Shown: piece by piece, positions 52,161-63,474 of the stretch
Layout of the letters: each line of letters starts with the position of its first letter
How positions within the stretch are numbered: position 1 is the first letter of the stretch
Assembly: GCA_027574665.1 (NCBI GenBank)
Contig: CM050690.1
Coordinates: 39,966,665 to 40,030,664 of the forward strand
Source: Rhynochetos jubatus
Lineage: Eukaryota > Chordata > Aves > Eurypygiformes > Rhynochetidae
DNA: 64,000 bases
Direction: 5' to 3'
Notes under the pieces: generated by a model
What the model was told of the DNA's origin: nothing
Database searches by the model: none
What the model saw: only the letters and a program-made list of their open reading frames with translations
Made by a program: the position numbers and the translations under genes

Positions 52161-54434
52161 TGGGCATCATTTGCCTTGGACCACAGGCAGTAGTCAAACC
52201 CCGGCTAAACCAGGCTGGCTAATCCCTGACTAATCCCTCAGGAAGTGCTCTTTTCCTCTCTCCTCGCCACGCCAGTGGCGAGTGGACAAGCAGATGGAAA
52301 GGCTGCACCCATGCTAACCTGTTGGTGTGGCTGTTGGCTTGAAGATAAAAGGCTAGAACCCAGTAAAAGCCATGTGCAGGGTGATAAATGCCAGTGAAAC
52401 AGTAATTAACTGTTTCATAGGCTCTGCCAATGAAAGACTAAACGACGAGAGCAACGCAATCCAAACACAATGATCCTTCTCTGCGGGCTGGGCCAGTCCC
52501 TGCGCACGTGTGCTGCACATCAGCACAGCCGGGATGCACGCTTGCACAAACCGGCTGGTTGAAAGCAACCGTGCGATGCTGGCTGCGCTATTCCACCGCA
52601 GAAACACTCAGCACTTGCTGGTTAGACAGGGTGACAGCGCTCTCAGAAGCAGCTAAAGCTGTTTCCAAATTCTGTGTGGCCTCGCCGTGGGGCACCACAC
52701 AGGCTTGGCGTACCGAGCCAAGCCGCACTGCCGCACCCTGCGAGAGCACGTAGCATCTCGTGAGATATGGGGGAAGCAGCTATACCACGTCCCTGGGTGT
52801 CCAGAGGCAGAGCAGTGCCTCCAGGTCACCAAGTTTTACTGACGTCATGCAGTTCGTGGAAGCAAACTGGTCCTTGCAAAGCAAGATCCTTACAATGAGG
52901 CAAAGGATCTTGAACGCGAGTCGCGTCAGTGCTTTTAGAGGTATTGCCAAAGTTGTGCATCGTGAAGGATGGCAAACCAAGAATATCCCTCTGCTCCCTG
53001 CAGAGTGGAAGATTGTAACAGTCTAGTCCTGAGCACCGCCTTCTGTCCTAGTCCCGAGTCTACACAGAAACACTTCCATCCACTTTAGCGTTAATATTGT
53101 TTTAAAGGATGAAAAATTAGACCATATGGAAATTCCAGGCAAGGAGCAGGAATTTCTTGTGCTCGTCATCGTGCTTTTGACAGAAAACTCACATTGCATC
53201 TAACGCTTGGGAAAGGGCCCTAAATTCTGCAAACACAGTGAGAGGTTGAATGTAGACCTATGAAAATCGTAAATGTCATAATTTTAATTGTTTATATAAA
53301 ATGAAGAATATATTTCTGTCTTACTAAGTAACTAGAATTAAATGGTTACATTTCAGGATCTGGCATGTGCTGGCTATTTTGAAAGAGTACATTCCTGTCT
53401 GCTACAAATTTTACATGAAAATTACATGAATAAAAGAATAAATAAAAGACAATATGCGCATAGAAGGGTCCACCAAATTCAGCTTCTAGGCAATAAGCTG
53501 GAAGTACAAGGCCTCATTTTCAAGCGTATCATGCCCCTGCAGCTCCCACTGCATGTTGACTGAAATCACTAGTACGATGCCTGGCTATAAATCAGCCCAA
53601 ATAGTAGCTGAATGCCCTGACTCACCTTGTATTACTGGCTGTGCTTACTTACATTCTCACAGCTGAACCTAATACTTGTGCTCACACTTCTTTTCCTTTT
53701 TTTTTTCTAGAACGTCTATTCCTGCGAGCGGAAAATATTATCTTTATTAAAACAAATTTATGTGTGTCGGTGTCAATGGGCTTAAAACTACTTTGAGTAA
53801 ATTAAACGGTGACACTTGTCGGACAAAGAGAACTTAATTTAGTGTCTGCTCTTCAGTATATCATGTCATTTGTGACTTCTCCTGGAGCAATCTATGTGAA
53901 TAATGCTTTGAATTCAGCTTCACTGAGATGAATTCTGGTTTTAATAGACTGTAGTGAACAATAACAAATTATGTTTGCCTATAATGTATCACATCTCATT
54001 TAAAAATATTTATATTCATTGATGAGATCTGAATCTCTAAATCTGCATCTCTATCTATGTATATTCGAACTCCACATTCCATTTTAATATGAATAAATGT
54101 AATATGTTAAGCACTAATTTTTATTCCATGTGGCAAAATAAAATTTAACAATAAAAAAAAAAAATTAAGGACAGTTCATTGTTGCATATCCAAGCAATAA
54201 CCAAATGCAGTAAGCACTTTTGTAGGTGTGACCTTAACCCTGTCTTTTGTGCACACTGTTATGACTTCAGGCTGTTAATCACTATTGTTCTTACACAATA
54301 GTTGATTCTGCAGATCTAGAACTACATGCTACTCCTAGCAATATTTGTTTGTATTATCTGATGATTTCATGAGCAAAAATCTTTGCTAAATTAAATCTGT
54401 TGGGCAAGCACAATGGGGAGAAATATCTCCATCG
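52161..54434. other. Upstream flank of SH3GL2, no recognisable gene
   Basis: GC content falls quickly from the CpG island into AT-rich sequence (especially 53.3-54.2 kb). An AATAAA-like segment followed by an A-run lies near 54,140-54,166, but no retroposed gene body was recognised. Short open frames show no family. Confidence 0.6.
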
Positions 54435-55504
54435 GTGTGGTGGGTTGGCCCTGGCTGGAGGCCAGGTGCCCACCAAAGCTGCAATGTCACTGCCCTCCTC
54501 AGCTGGGCAGAGAGAGAAAAAACAGAAAAAGCAAAAGGCTGGTGGGTCAGACAAGGACAGGGAGGGATCACTCACCTTTCACCGTCATGGACAAAACAGT
54601 CAACTTAGGGAAAATTAATTTAATTTGTCACTGATCAAATCAGAGCAGGATAATGAAAGGTAAAACCAGATCTTAACAACACCTTGCCCCCACCCCTCTC
54701 TTCTTCCCAGGCTCAGCTTCTCTCCCCGTTTCCCTATGGCCTTCCCCTGGAGCACTGCAGGAGGACAGGGAATGGGGGTTGTGGTCAGTCCATCACACAC
54801 TGCCTCTGCAGCTCTTTCCTTCTCAGGTGGAGAGATCCTCACACTCTGCCCCTGCTCCAGCTTGAGGTCCCTCCCATGGGAGACGGTCTTCCACCAACTT
54901 CTCCAACGTGAGCCTTTCCCACAGGCTGCAGTTCTTCTTTAACTGCTCCAGCGTGGGTCCCTCCCACAGGGTGCCATCCTTCAGGAGCAGCCTGCTCCAG
55001 CGTGAGTCCCCATGGGGCCACAGGTCCTGCGAGGAGCCTGCTCCAGCATGGCCTTCCCATGGGGTCACAGCCTCCTTTGGGCATCCCCCGGCTCCAGCGT
55101 GGGGTCCTCCACAGGCTGCAGGCAGGTCTCTGCTCGCCCGTGACCCTCCATGGCTGCAGGGGCACAGCCGGCCTCACCATGGGCTGCACCACGGGCTGCC
55201 GGGGAATCTCTGCTCCATCACCTGGAGCACCTCCTCCCCCTCCTTCTCCACTGGCCTGGGTGTCTGCAGAGCTGTTCTTCTCAGATATTCTCACTCCTCT
55301 CTCTGCCTTCAATTGGGAAGTTTCCTCTACTCCTTCCCAAACATGTTATCCCATGGGTATCGCTGTTGGGTTCTACCTTGGCCAGCAACAGGTCTGAGTT
55401 GGAGCCAGCTGGCATTAGCTCTGTGTCAGACATGGGGTAAGCTTCAAGCAGCTTCTCACAGAAGCCACCCTGGTACCAAAACCTTGCCATGCAAACCCAA
55501 AACA
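54435..55504 (-). mobile_element. Solo LTR of an avian endogenous retrovirus (about 1.07 kb)
   Basis: Read on the minus strand, it starts TGTTTTGGGTTTGCATGGC and ends near CCAACCCACCACA. These are the terminal sequences of a long LTR type that recurs in bird genomes. The middle holds diverged tandem units with the core CTCCAGCGTGGGTCC. ATTAAA on the minus strand lies near 54,618. No clear target duplication was found: ATGAG follows one end and ATCGG precedes the other. The element is unrelated to the two ERVL-like LTRs in intron 1. No internal retroviral region is present. Open frames up to 215 codons across it come from the GC-rich composition. Confidence 0.8.
54855..55110. repeat. Diverged tandem repeat inside the LTR, six units of 45-51 bp
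   Basis: The core CTCCAGCGTG or a close variant starts at 54855, 54901, 54946, 54995, 55041 and 55092. Each core is followed by a CCCA(C/T)-rich segment. Spacings are 46, 45, 49, 46 and 51 bp. Confidence 0.8.
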
Positions 55505-56643
55505 ATGAGTCACAGAAGGAATTGCGGTTTTGATTATCAAAGAACTGTAGCATGACCTTGCAAATACGGTGTGGCAAAGATTATACAAGAAATGCTTTTA
55601 TTAACCTAAAGGATAACGTAATTCCAAACAATTTAGAAGAACAAGATTCTATTCTCCCAGTTGCCCAGTCATAAACTCCTCGGTTTTTTAAAGAAGACAA
55701 AGTAGAAAACAGGAAAAAAAAAGTCCAACAAAAAATATTTCCATATTTGACCTTCAAAGGAGCAACTAATGGGAGATAGTTCATATGTTAAGCTGCTGAT
55801 TCAAGATGCCTGATTTTCAGATCCTCTGACAAGTAAGTATTGTCAGAGTTATTGGGACAGAACACTTCTGAAATCCGTGCCTTGGCTTTCACTGGCAGAA
55901 TACACAAAATTTCACAGTCTTTGGAAAGCTAAGTCATCTAAACTGTGTTACTCAGCAAAACATGGTGTAAAAATCTTTTATGATCTTTTATGGCTCTTTA
56001 GATACTAAATAAATTCCTTATAAGTGTCATTGTAACGATTTGCAGCTCACAGTATTGTTAAGCCTAATGGCAGAACAAGTTTTCCATTAATTTTTTGCAA
56101 TATTTGACTGTCGGCTGTAATCAATATGTTCTTTAGTACAGATGAAGCCTTGTTCCCATTGGCTTTGCATCCTGATTTCAGTCTTATGTTTCTGATATGT
56201 CATTTGGTCACAGGAAAACCAAATGCACTCAGTCTACGGAAAATCTTCATTTCAATCTTTCATAGTGACGTTTCACTCCTATTGTCGGGCCATTCTTATA
56301 TTAATCCTCAAGTTCTCCCCCATATTTTCCTCCAAGGCACTTAAATCCATTTTACCGAGAGGCAGTAAAGGAGCAACACAACTAGATCATTTGTAGGGAT
56401 CTGGGGGCTGGTCTACTTTTCATTGTCCGAGATCCTGCATAGCAGAGCTCCAGAGGACTTCAGCCTCTACAGAAACAATATTCTCTAGGGTCTTTCCAAC
56501 AGGGATATAGGTAGAAATCTAGGAACTGTCCAGCAGTGGCGTGAGACAGAATAGCCCCCATGCTGTTGTAACTCCTTTCGTTCGTAAGATGACTCAAAGA
56601 TGTAACTTTGCTGCACGAAGCAAACCTCTAAAGCCAGTAAGAA
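55505..56643 (-). other. Possible 3' UTR of the candidate exon
   Basis: This AT-rich stretch runs from the candidate stop codon down to the LTR. An AATAAA on the minus strand (55602-55597) lies about 1.04 kb past the stop and would serve as a polyadenylation signal. Otherwise nothing is recognised in it. Confidence 0.3.
55597..55602 (-). promoter_or_regulatory. AATAAA polyadenylation-signal candidate
   Basis: TTTATT on the plus strand reads AATAAA on the minus strand. It is the best signal between the candidate terminal exon and the LTR about 95 bp further downstream. Confidence 0.3.
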
Positions 56644-56952
56644 TTAAATCTGCAGCACTGTTGTCTCCTGAGTTTGCTTCGTAAATCTCACATCTGCATT
56701 CTGAGAAAGATAAAAATCTCTTGTAGGAACAATTATGTTGCTATTCTGAAAGGTGGTACAGCTATTCTCATTCTGAAAGTAATTTTGTGGAGTAAGCGGA
56801 AAAAATCTTTTCAGTAGATCCCAAAGAATTCGATCCATATGTTTTTTTGACACAAGCTCCTTTTGTGGAAGTTTTTTTCTTTCAGCTCTGTTGGCTAACA
56901 TTTCAACAGCACAAAGGGATGTAAGGCATAAAAAACGCCCTTGATAAGTTGC
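56644..56952 (-). CDS. Candidate terminal coding exon of an upstream neighbour gene
   Basis: On the minus strand, a T-rich tract ends in TTTTGGTAG at the intron side of 56953. An open frame of 102 codons then runs to a TAA at 56646-56644. It begins ATYQGRFLCLTSLCAVEML, continues with the charged segment ANRAERKKLPQKELVSKKH, and ends with a polar tail closing in TTVLQI. The frame opens exactly at the acceptor, since the TAG of the splice site is an in-frame stop. The first 45 residues look helical and possibly coiled-coil. In mammals the gene upstream of SH3GL2 on the same strand is CNTLN, a coiled-coil centriolar protein, so position and strand would suit its 3' end. However, I could not match the residues to centlein from memory, so the symbol is left empty. 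A chance open frame is a real alternative. Confidence 0.38.
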   Translation of the reverse strand, partial: ATYQGRFLCLTSLCAVEMLANRAERKKLPQKELVSKKHMDRILWDLLKRFFPLTPQNYFQNENSCTTFQNSNIIVPTRDFYLSQNADVRFTKQTQETTVLQI

Positions 56953-57574
56953 CTACCAAAATAAAATAAAATGTTAAAAATATAAGGAAAAAGTACTTGA
57001 TCCAGAGAATTCAAAAAAACTAGTTCCAAGAGAAGACAGTGTGTCTGCATATTCTAAGTCCTTGCAGAATGTGCTGTGGAAGCAAATCGCTCTGTTCAGC
57101 ATTTGGCTAACAACAGCACATTGAAAAACCAAAGGTCAATATAATCAAACTAAAAAGGAACCACGAGGCATTATGAATACAAGGTTTTCCAAAATACGTA
57201 GCACAGAAATATCAAAATGTACTTGAGTGTTCACGCACATTTCACTGGGGAAGGACTTGGATATTTAAGAAGTTACTTATGGTGCTCTGTCAAGATTTTA
57301 CTTTAAATCTTTGTTGATACTATCCTCACAATGCTTGTGCAAGACAGAAAAATATAAACCATCCTTACACTTTGGAATTTAAGGCTCTGGAGAAGTTTTA
57401 CTCAATCGTTCACAATTACTCAGGAACTGTGTCGCTCAGTCAGAAATTAAGCCAGAAATTAAAACTTATTTGTCAGTCCTCATTTGAAATCCAATCTGAG
57501 CTACTCTGCTACAGGTCAGCTAGGAAAGATGGGTGAATTCAAGGAGTGTAGATCAGCAAGCACTGAATAATGGC

Positions 57575-57635
57575 ATGAACATTAAACCAATGCTTACTTT
57601 ATGATATATATGTATGAACATTAAACCAATGCTTA
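57575..57635. repeat. Direct repeat of 22 bp, period 39
   Basis: ATGAACATTAAACCAATGCT followed by TA occurs at 57575-57596 and again, identical, at 57614-57635. This is a recent local tandem duplication. Confidence 0.9.
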
Positions 57636-57725
57636 ATTTAAAAAAGGGTGAAACATCATGGCTGTGTAAGTGGGACATATAAAGGAAACAAACAAAAAAA
57701 TATCTGATATTGCTTTATCTCTTAG

Positions 57726-57774
57726 AAGAATTAATTCCTTCACTGATGAGGAAATTCCTTGGCAGCTTCTGAAG
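57726..57774 (+). other. Candidate 49-nt exon with consensus splice sites
   Basis: TTGCTTTATCTCTTAG ends at 57725 and a consensus donor GAAG|GTAAGA follows at 57775. Between them is an open 49-nt segment that translates as RINSFTDEEIPWQLLK. Both splice signals are good, but I do not recognise the protein. It lies on the strand opposite to SH3GL2 and to the candidate exon at 56.6 kb. It could be part of a non-coding antisense transcript or chance. Confidence 0.2.
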
Positions 57775-60700
57775 GTAAGAAGGTACCCAAGACATAGGCA
57801 ATACATTCCAAGCAAGGGAAGATGGAAACATCCAGCAAGGAAAGAAGCAGAACAGAAAAACATCAATAACCCCCAACCTCTTGTTTGAATTACGGAAGCC
57901 ATTTCATTTCACTTTCCACAAACCAATAAAATCAATCAGGATTAACGGTATTGTTCCTATCAGTTAAGTGTTATTGTTCTTCCAAACACAGTAGTTTATG
58001 AATCAAATAGCTGAATTTTCATGTTTGTGTCAGGCGTACCACAGATTATCCAGATTCAGTCCTGATAGATTTACCCTTACGAATCATCCATCTCCAGATC
58101 CATGGATTTAAAACTCCAATTTTCTTTCTGGGTAGATGATTGACAGATGAGGTTTCGTACAAGTCCAAGAGTTCTTTGTTATAAAAGTACACAAAGCTTA
58201 ATTGGACACAGTACCGATACGCTGACAGTGTACTTCCTCAGCGGGTGTTTATTAAAGCACGGCAGGTTTTTTTGTCACCGTGCTGAACAGAAAACAAGGT
58301 CTGTGTGCTTTCCACTGTTGGTTGGTTAATACAGGATGTAACATCCCAGACAGGCGGGCTGGGAGAGAAATACAGAAATGCCAGATGAAACTGGAGAACC
58401 TCCAATGTTCTCTTTTTTAAGGACAATATTAAGGTGAAAATGTCTTTGGAGATTCAAATTGCCAGTACAGTCAGCACGTAACAACCGAAGCTTCATAGCA
58501 AATGATGTTAGAATATGAGCTTTAAAGAACAAACAGCTCGCAGCTTCGCAGCGATAGCTGAGGCAGTGAATTCTGGTTCAGTGACGTGCCATTAGCTCTT
58601 AACCTCTGTCAGAACAAAATGCACAATTTCCTGCCCACACATCTGTGTTTCACAGTATTACCGCAAACCCGTGCGAGGTTTTGGGCACCGACTCGTCCTT
58701 CTGAACTACTGAATGTCCGCTAATACCTGTAATCAGACAGCATTAAAATCACAGTGTGTCCAGTTGTTCGTGCTGTTGTCCGCAGGCTCAGAGGCTCTCC
58801 ATCTGCGCATACCCGACGTACTGACAAGGATTACCTGCCACTCCCGACACAGATCAGTAATGACGTTCACAGATGTTATGACCTATTCCCAGCGGTGCTT
58901 AACGCAAGAAATGATGTTAAGACATTAATGCAAACATACGGCTACACAAAGCTTGAAAATTACCGTTAGTTTGGTCTAACTGCAGGAAGGCTGTTTCTGA
59001 GACTTTTGTCTGTATCAGGTCTGGACAACAGAAGCAATCAAAGAGCGATTGGTGTACTCAAAGGCTTCTGCTGAAAAAAAATGGTTCTGGAACATCTTGA
59101 TTTTGACCTGGGAGATCCCTCTACCTCTTTTCTGATCTTTCTCTCCCCGCCTCTGTCTTATTTTCTTTTTCCCTTTTCACTAGTTAGATAAGGATTAGCA
59201 GCTCCAGTAACATCCTTGCAGTAATGCTCACATAATGCCACGTACCGTACCACGTGACAGACCCCGATAAGGACTGAGCTACGCACCTCAGTCGCAAGCA
59301 CACGTGCATTGAGCTCTCTAGCCTTTATTTTCAATTTGGAAAGAAAGAAACCTTTGCTATGCAGCATTCATCATGCCCCCAGGAAGTGGAATGTTCCTAC
59401 ACTCCCTTGGTTTGGTACTGTAAAAACACCTGTGTTAATTTGAGCCTGGGATGCCACAGGTTCCCAGTCCTGTATTACCCTCCCCTTGGCAAACAGACTC
59501 AAACAGGTGTCTGAGCAAGAGAAGCTAAAACAGGGAGGGCACCCAAACCAGAGCTTTCCATCACCCATACAGCTTTCACTTTACACATTCCTTTCTGTTA
59601 ATTAAGTAAGACACAGTCTGGTCTTTTGCTGAGGAAACAGAGATTACTTCCCTCTTCCCTACACCTTCTGCCCCCTGGCTACAGGCCTTCTTAGGCATTC
59701 TCCTCAAAACCAAGATGGGGTAACTCACAAAAATGTTGTGGGACCAGCAAGCTGTATTTTACCATAAACTTTTCTATATCTGCAACCTGAGCAGGCAGGG
59801 TGGAACAGGCAGAGTTCCTTCCTGTACGGATCTTCTGAGCTTGCACTGCATTGCAGAGGGGACAGAGCCTCATAAAAGCAGGCAGCAGACTCCTGCCAGA
59901 GCACGATGGTTTTTCAGAAAGGCTCCAGTATTTAGACTTCATTAACTCCAGCGGTGCAATAATGCAGATAGCAGTGCCAGTGTTCAGCACTCCAGTGTTC
60001 ACACTGCTGGGCAGTCTAAAGAGGTCACGACCATTGCCTACCCTATGTTTTATAATACAGCATCATCTCTGGAATTCTGTGATACATGGTCTCTTTGAAG
60101 CACTGGCTAGCTCATTTCATTCTTTCCTGTCTGGATTATCGCCAAAAGTTACAGTTTTGTGTTTCATGACCCAGCTCCATCATGTACACCCACAACAAAC
60201 AACCTTACTCCAGAGTACAATAGCAATCAATGCCTTTGACAATACAGAAATTAGCTAGTTCTCATGAATCTGCTTATGCCAGAAGTTTAACAGCCAGCTA
60301 TAGCAGGGATTCACAAACACTTCCACCTCTAATTTGAGAACCACGCATTTTCGTTCCACACCTATAACCATATTTATCTGGTCTTGTGTAGTCATCCGTG
60401 TAATATTTGAACAACCACTCCTTGCAGAAAACAAATAAGTTAGGGAAAAAAGTGTGTTTTACTGTTCAGTGGTGGATTATACAGTCCAAAACCATAGTAT
60501 TTAGCAAACTCATAAGCTTTTTTCCACTTTATCCAATGGACTAGCCGCCTTCTATTTTGTGTTCAAATGTGATGTCACAAGGATAAACCCACATTGTGTT
60601 CTAAGTACAACTCTGATTTGCGTGAAGGTGCTGCAGTATTGAAGGCTATGGAAATCTGTAAGGTAGAAAGAAATTGACACCTTCAGTTCATGCAAGCATA

Positions 60701-60786
60701 TTATATGGAAAACAAGGGAAAAATGTGAACCTTTAGGAAGAGTACCCTTCTCTCCTGGCTTTAGATACCTACAGCAGAGACACAGA

Positions 60787-61203
60787 CTCACAGATCGCAC
60801 AATGGTTTGGGTTGGAAGGCACCTTAAAGATCATCTAGTTCCAACCCCCCTGCCATGGGCAGGGACACCCTCCACTAGGTCGGGTTGCCCAAAGCCTCAT
60901 CCAGCCTGGCCTTGGACACTTCCAGGGATGGGGCATCCACAGCTTCTCTGGGCAACCTGTTCCAGTGCCTCACCACCCTCTCGGGAAAGAATTTCTTCTT
61001 GATATCCAATCTAAATTTCCCCACTTTCAATTTAAACCCATTACCCCTTGTCCTGTCACTACAGGTCCTTGTAAAAAGTCCCCCCCCCCAGCTTTCTTGC
61101 AGGCCCCTTCAGATTTTGGAAGGTGCTATAAGGTCTCCCTGGAGCCTTCTCTTCTCCAGGTGGAACAAGCCCAACTTTCTCAGTCTTTCTTCATAGGAGA
61201 GGT
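60787..61203 (-). mobile_element. CR1 LINE 3' end
   Basis: The plus strand runs from CAGATCGCACAATGG through the GGGTTGGAAGGCACC and CCATGGGCAGGGACACC blocks to CTTTCTTCATAGGAGAGGTG. This is the reverse complement of the CR1 tail and distal ORF2 end. It is 5'-truncated to about 420 bp, with a C-run near 61,080-61,089. Confidence 0.95.
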
Positions 61204-63474
61204 GTCCAGAGGTAAAGAGAGATGTTCCCACTTACTTGTTGCAAACTGGGGGTTGGGTGACTAAACCGATCACCAACACTAACAGTGTTAGGGTGTCAGG
61301 ATAGATAGGGAATTCAGACAGGGTTTTACAACTTAACTGATAAGCCCGTGGGATGCTCCCTAGAGAGACTCTGCAAACTACTATGAAGCGATTAATTAAT
61401 TCATTACAAAAATAACCCTAAAACTTCATAATGATGGAGGGGGAAAGGAGACACTGAAGAGCTTGTTAGACAAATAATTAGAGACAGAAGCATTTTAATT
61501 TGTGTTGCCTGTTTTATAATATTGAGGAATCCTTGTAATTTGAAAGCTCCTCTTCTTTTTTTTTAGTTTGCAGCTATTTCAGATACTCCAGCCTAATTTA
61601 CTGAAGACTGAACCTACTTGTTGAATAATTGTTGGGTTTTTTTTAAACTTATAAGTGACATATGTTTCCTGTTCCATAGCGAGTTTGAAGAGGCAAGTCT
61701 TGAACTGAAGGCTGCTTCCATCACACCTGGGAGAAAAGCTCTTGAGATAAGAAAGCAATAACTAAAAAATGTATGATTCCCTTGGAAGCAAAAATCTCTT
61801 TCAAATCATGCCTTTTCTTCATGTCTTGAAAGTAACACACTTGGTTACTTCAGTAACACCATATCTCTGTGTTCTTTGCCAGTGAAGCCACATTCACTAC
61901 TGATCAGTATATTTTTGTTTTATATACAGTAGTGATTTACAGAGGTTCTACTACACTGCAAAACAATACCTCAAAATCAATAAAAACTATGCTGTTATAA
62001 ATACTCAACTTTTTTTAATAATGGTTTTGCTGGAAAGTCACTTTCCAAAATCACTTTCTAAAGGAAATTTTAGGTGTGAGTGAGAAAGAAAGATCACAGG
62101 CTGATGATGCTTTAGGTGAGCAGGTGAATTGATTAAAGGGAAAAGAGATCTGGTTCACATGTTAGGAAAGGGATGGTGTCTCCCCTCCTACTTATAGGTG
62201 TGCTTTGCTGAAGTTGCAGTCAGACTTCCAGAAGGGATAAACACTGTGTATGTAAACAGCAAAAGTGAGCAGTATTTAACTGAATACCCATGACATTTTC
62301 TTGAAATGCACAAAAGCATATTTTATAGGTAGGTTGTTAGAAGAAAGGATATGGTTGGGAAAGTCAGGCAGGTTTTTGCTACATTTAGAAGCCTCAATGA
62401 CTTTGTGCAGAGGACTTCTTTTCCAAGTATGCCACTGAATATCTAGTAAAAAGGAGTACTTCCCTGTGCATTAACTAAAATATAGTACTGACATTGTGTC
62501 CTGAACTCTGCTTGTAATACTCCTGGTCTGTGCTTCTTAAATTAAGTGTCCATATTAAAAGGAAAACACAATTTATGAATCCCTATTTCTGTGCACGCTT
62601 TCCTTTGCAAACTGCATTTTAAGCCTTGGGAGAATGTCAGGCCTGCTGTGAAGTATATGGAAGCAGTGAAGAATCAGTGTCTTCCCCCAAGACTGCATTT
62701 GGGTTCTTGCAGGTGCATTAAAAAAAAATCCAAACTAGAGGTAGATTCTGCAGTGAACTAATCCAACCATTAAAAACTAATTCTTTAGTTTCTTCTGAAG
62801 AACAATGACTTGCCTTAGGCCTGCTATGAGCTGAAATGCTTTAGATGCTCCTTTCCATCTGTTGTTTGCCCTTTCAGAGCCCATTAGTGTCTCCAGAGCT
62901 GCTCAAAGTGGTACTGCCCCGCACTTGCCTCTGCCATAATGGTTTAAAATTGGAAACTGACCTTGGATTATGGGTCATGTAGCACAATACTGTGATCAGA
63001 CCATTCTTACTAGTGTCATTTAACATACTCTACCAACATTATTGCGTATAAGACAAAATAGGCCAACTTCTTCCAGATGGTGGAATGCCCAGAGTCCAAG
63101 CTGATAGTCAGAAATGAACAGTTGAAGAAAGCACTTACTGCTTTCCCATTCAACATCCAAGACTCCAGGCAGTGCCAAATTATAAATGTCTTCAGGTCAA
63201 GCTGCTTAAGGTCAGTGGATTAGCATTAATAGTGAACAATCACTAGTGCATTAAACTCACAACATCACAATTAGTGGACCTGCTTAGGAAGCAAGAAAGT
63301 ATAGAATAACTGCCAGCAAGGAATTAAATCCTTCAACCATATTTTGTGATTCTATTCTCAAAGAATAAATAGGCTAAAATTTTTGCAGCTTTGTTACTAC
63401 AGCTTTTAACAGGTTCTTATATTAGATCACTTCCAAACTCTGGAGTTATTCATAGTACGTGGAAAAGAGCCAAG
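61204..63474. other. Intergenic or intronic sequence without recognisable genes
   Basis: AT-rich unique sequence with few open frames on either strand. Nothing further is recognised. Confidence 0.65.

Larger units (their letters stand above)
56953..60786. other. Intergenic or intronic sequence, no firm gene
   Basis: AT-rich unique sequence. If the exon at 56,952 is real, this is its preceding intron. It holds a possible 49-nt plus-strand exon at 57726-57774 and a 39-bp tandem duplication at 57575-57635. Other open frames (up to 135 codons near 60 kb) show no family. Confidence 0.5.

Noticed and set aside
51036..52193. Long open frames (up to 317 codons) on both strands in the CpG island
   Set aside because: They overlap one another on both strands, are rich in R, P, G and A, and arise from GC-rich composition. 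Only the 15-codon endophilin start has family support and a splice donor.
54060..54170. Processed pseudogene ending near 54,166 (AATAAA plus A-run)
   Set aside because: The upstream sequence has no recognisable coding remnant and the region is AT-rich overall, so the motif is expected by chance.
54839..55555. Open frames of 131-215 codons around 55 kb
   Set aside because: They lie inside a solo LTR with tandem units and read as low-complexity S/P/H/G-rich products on both strands.
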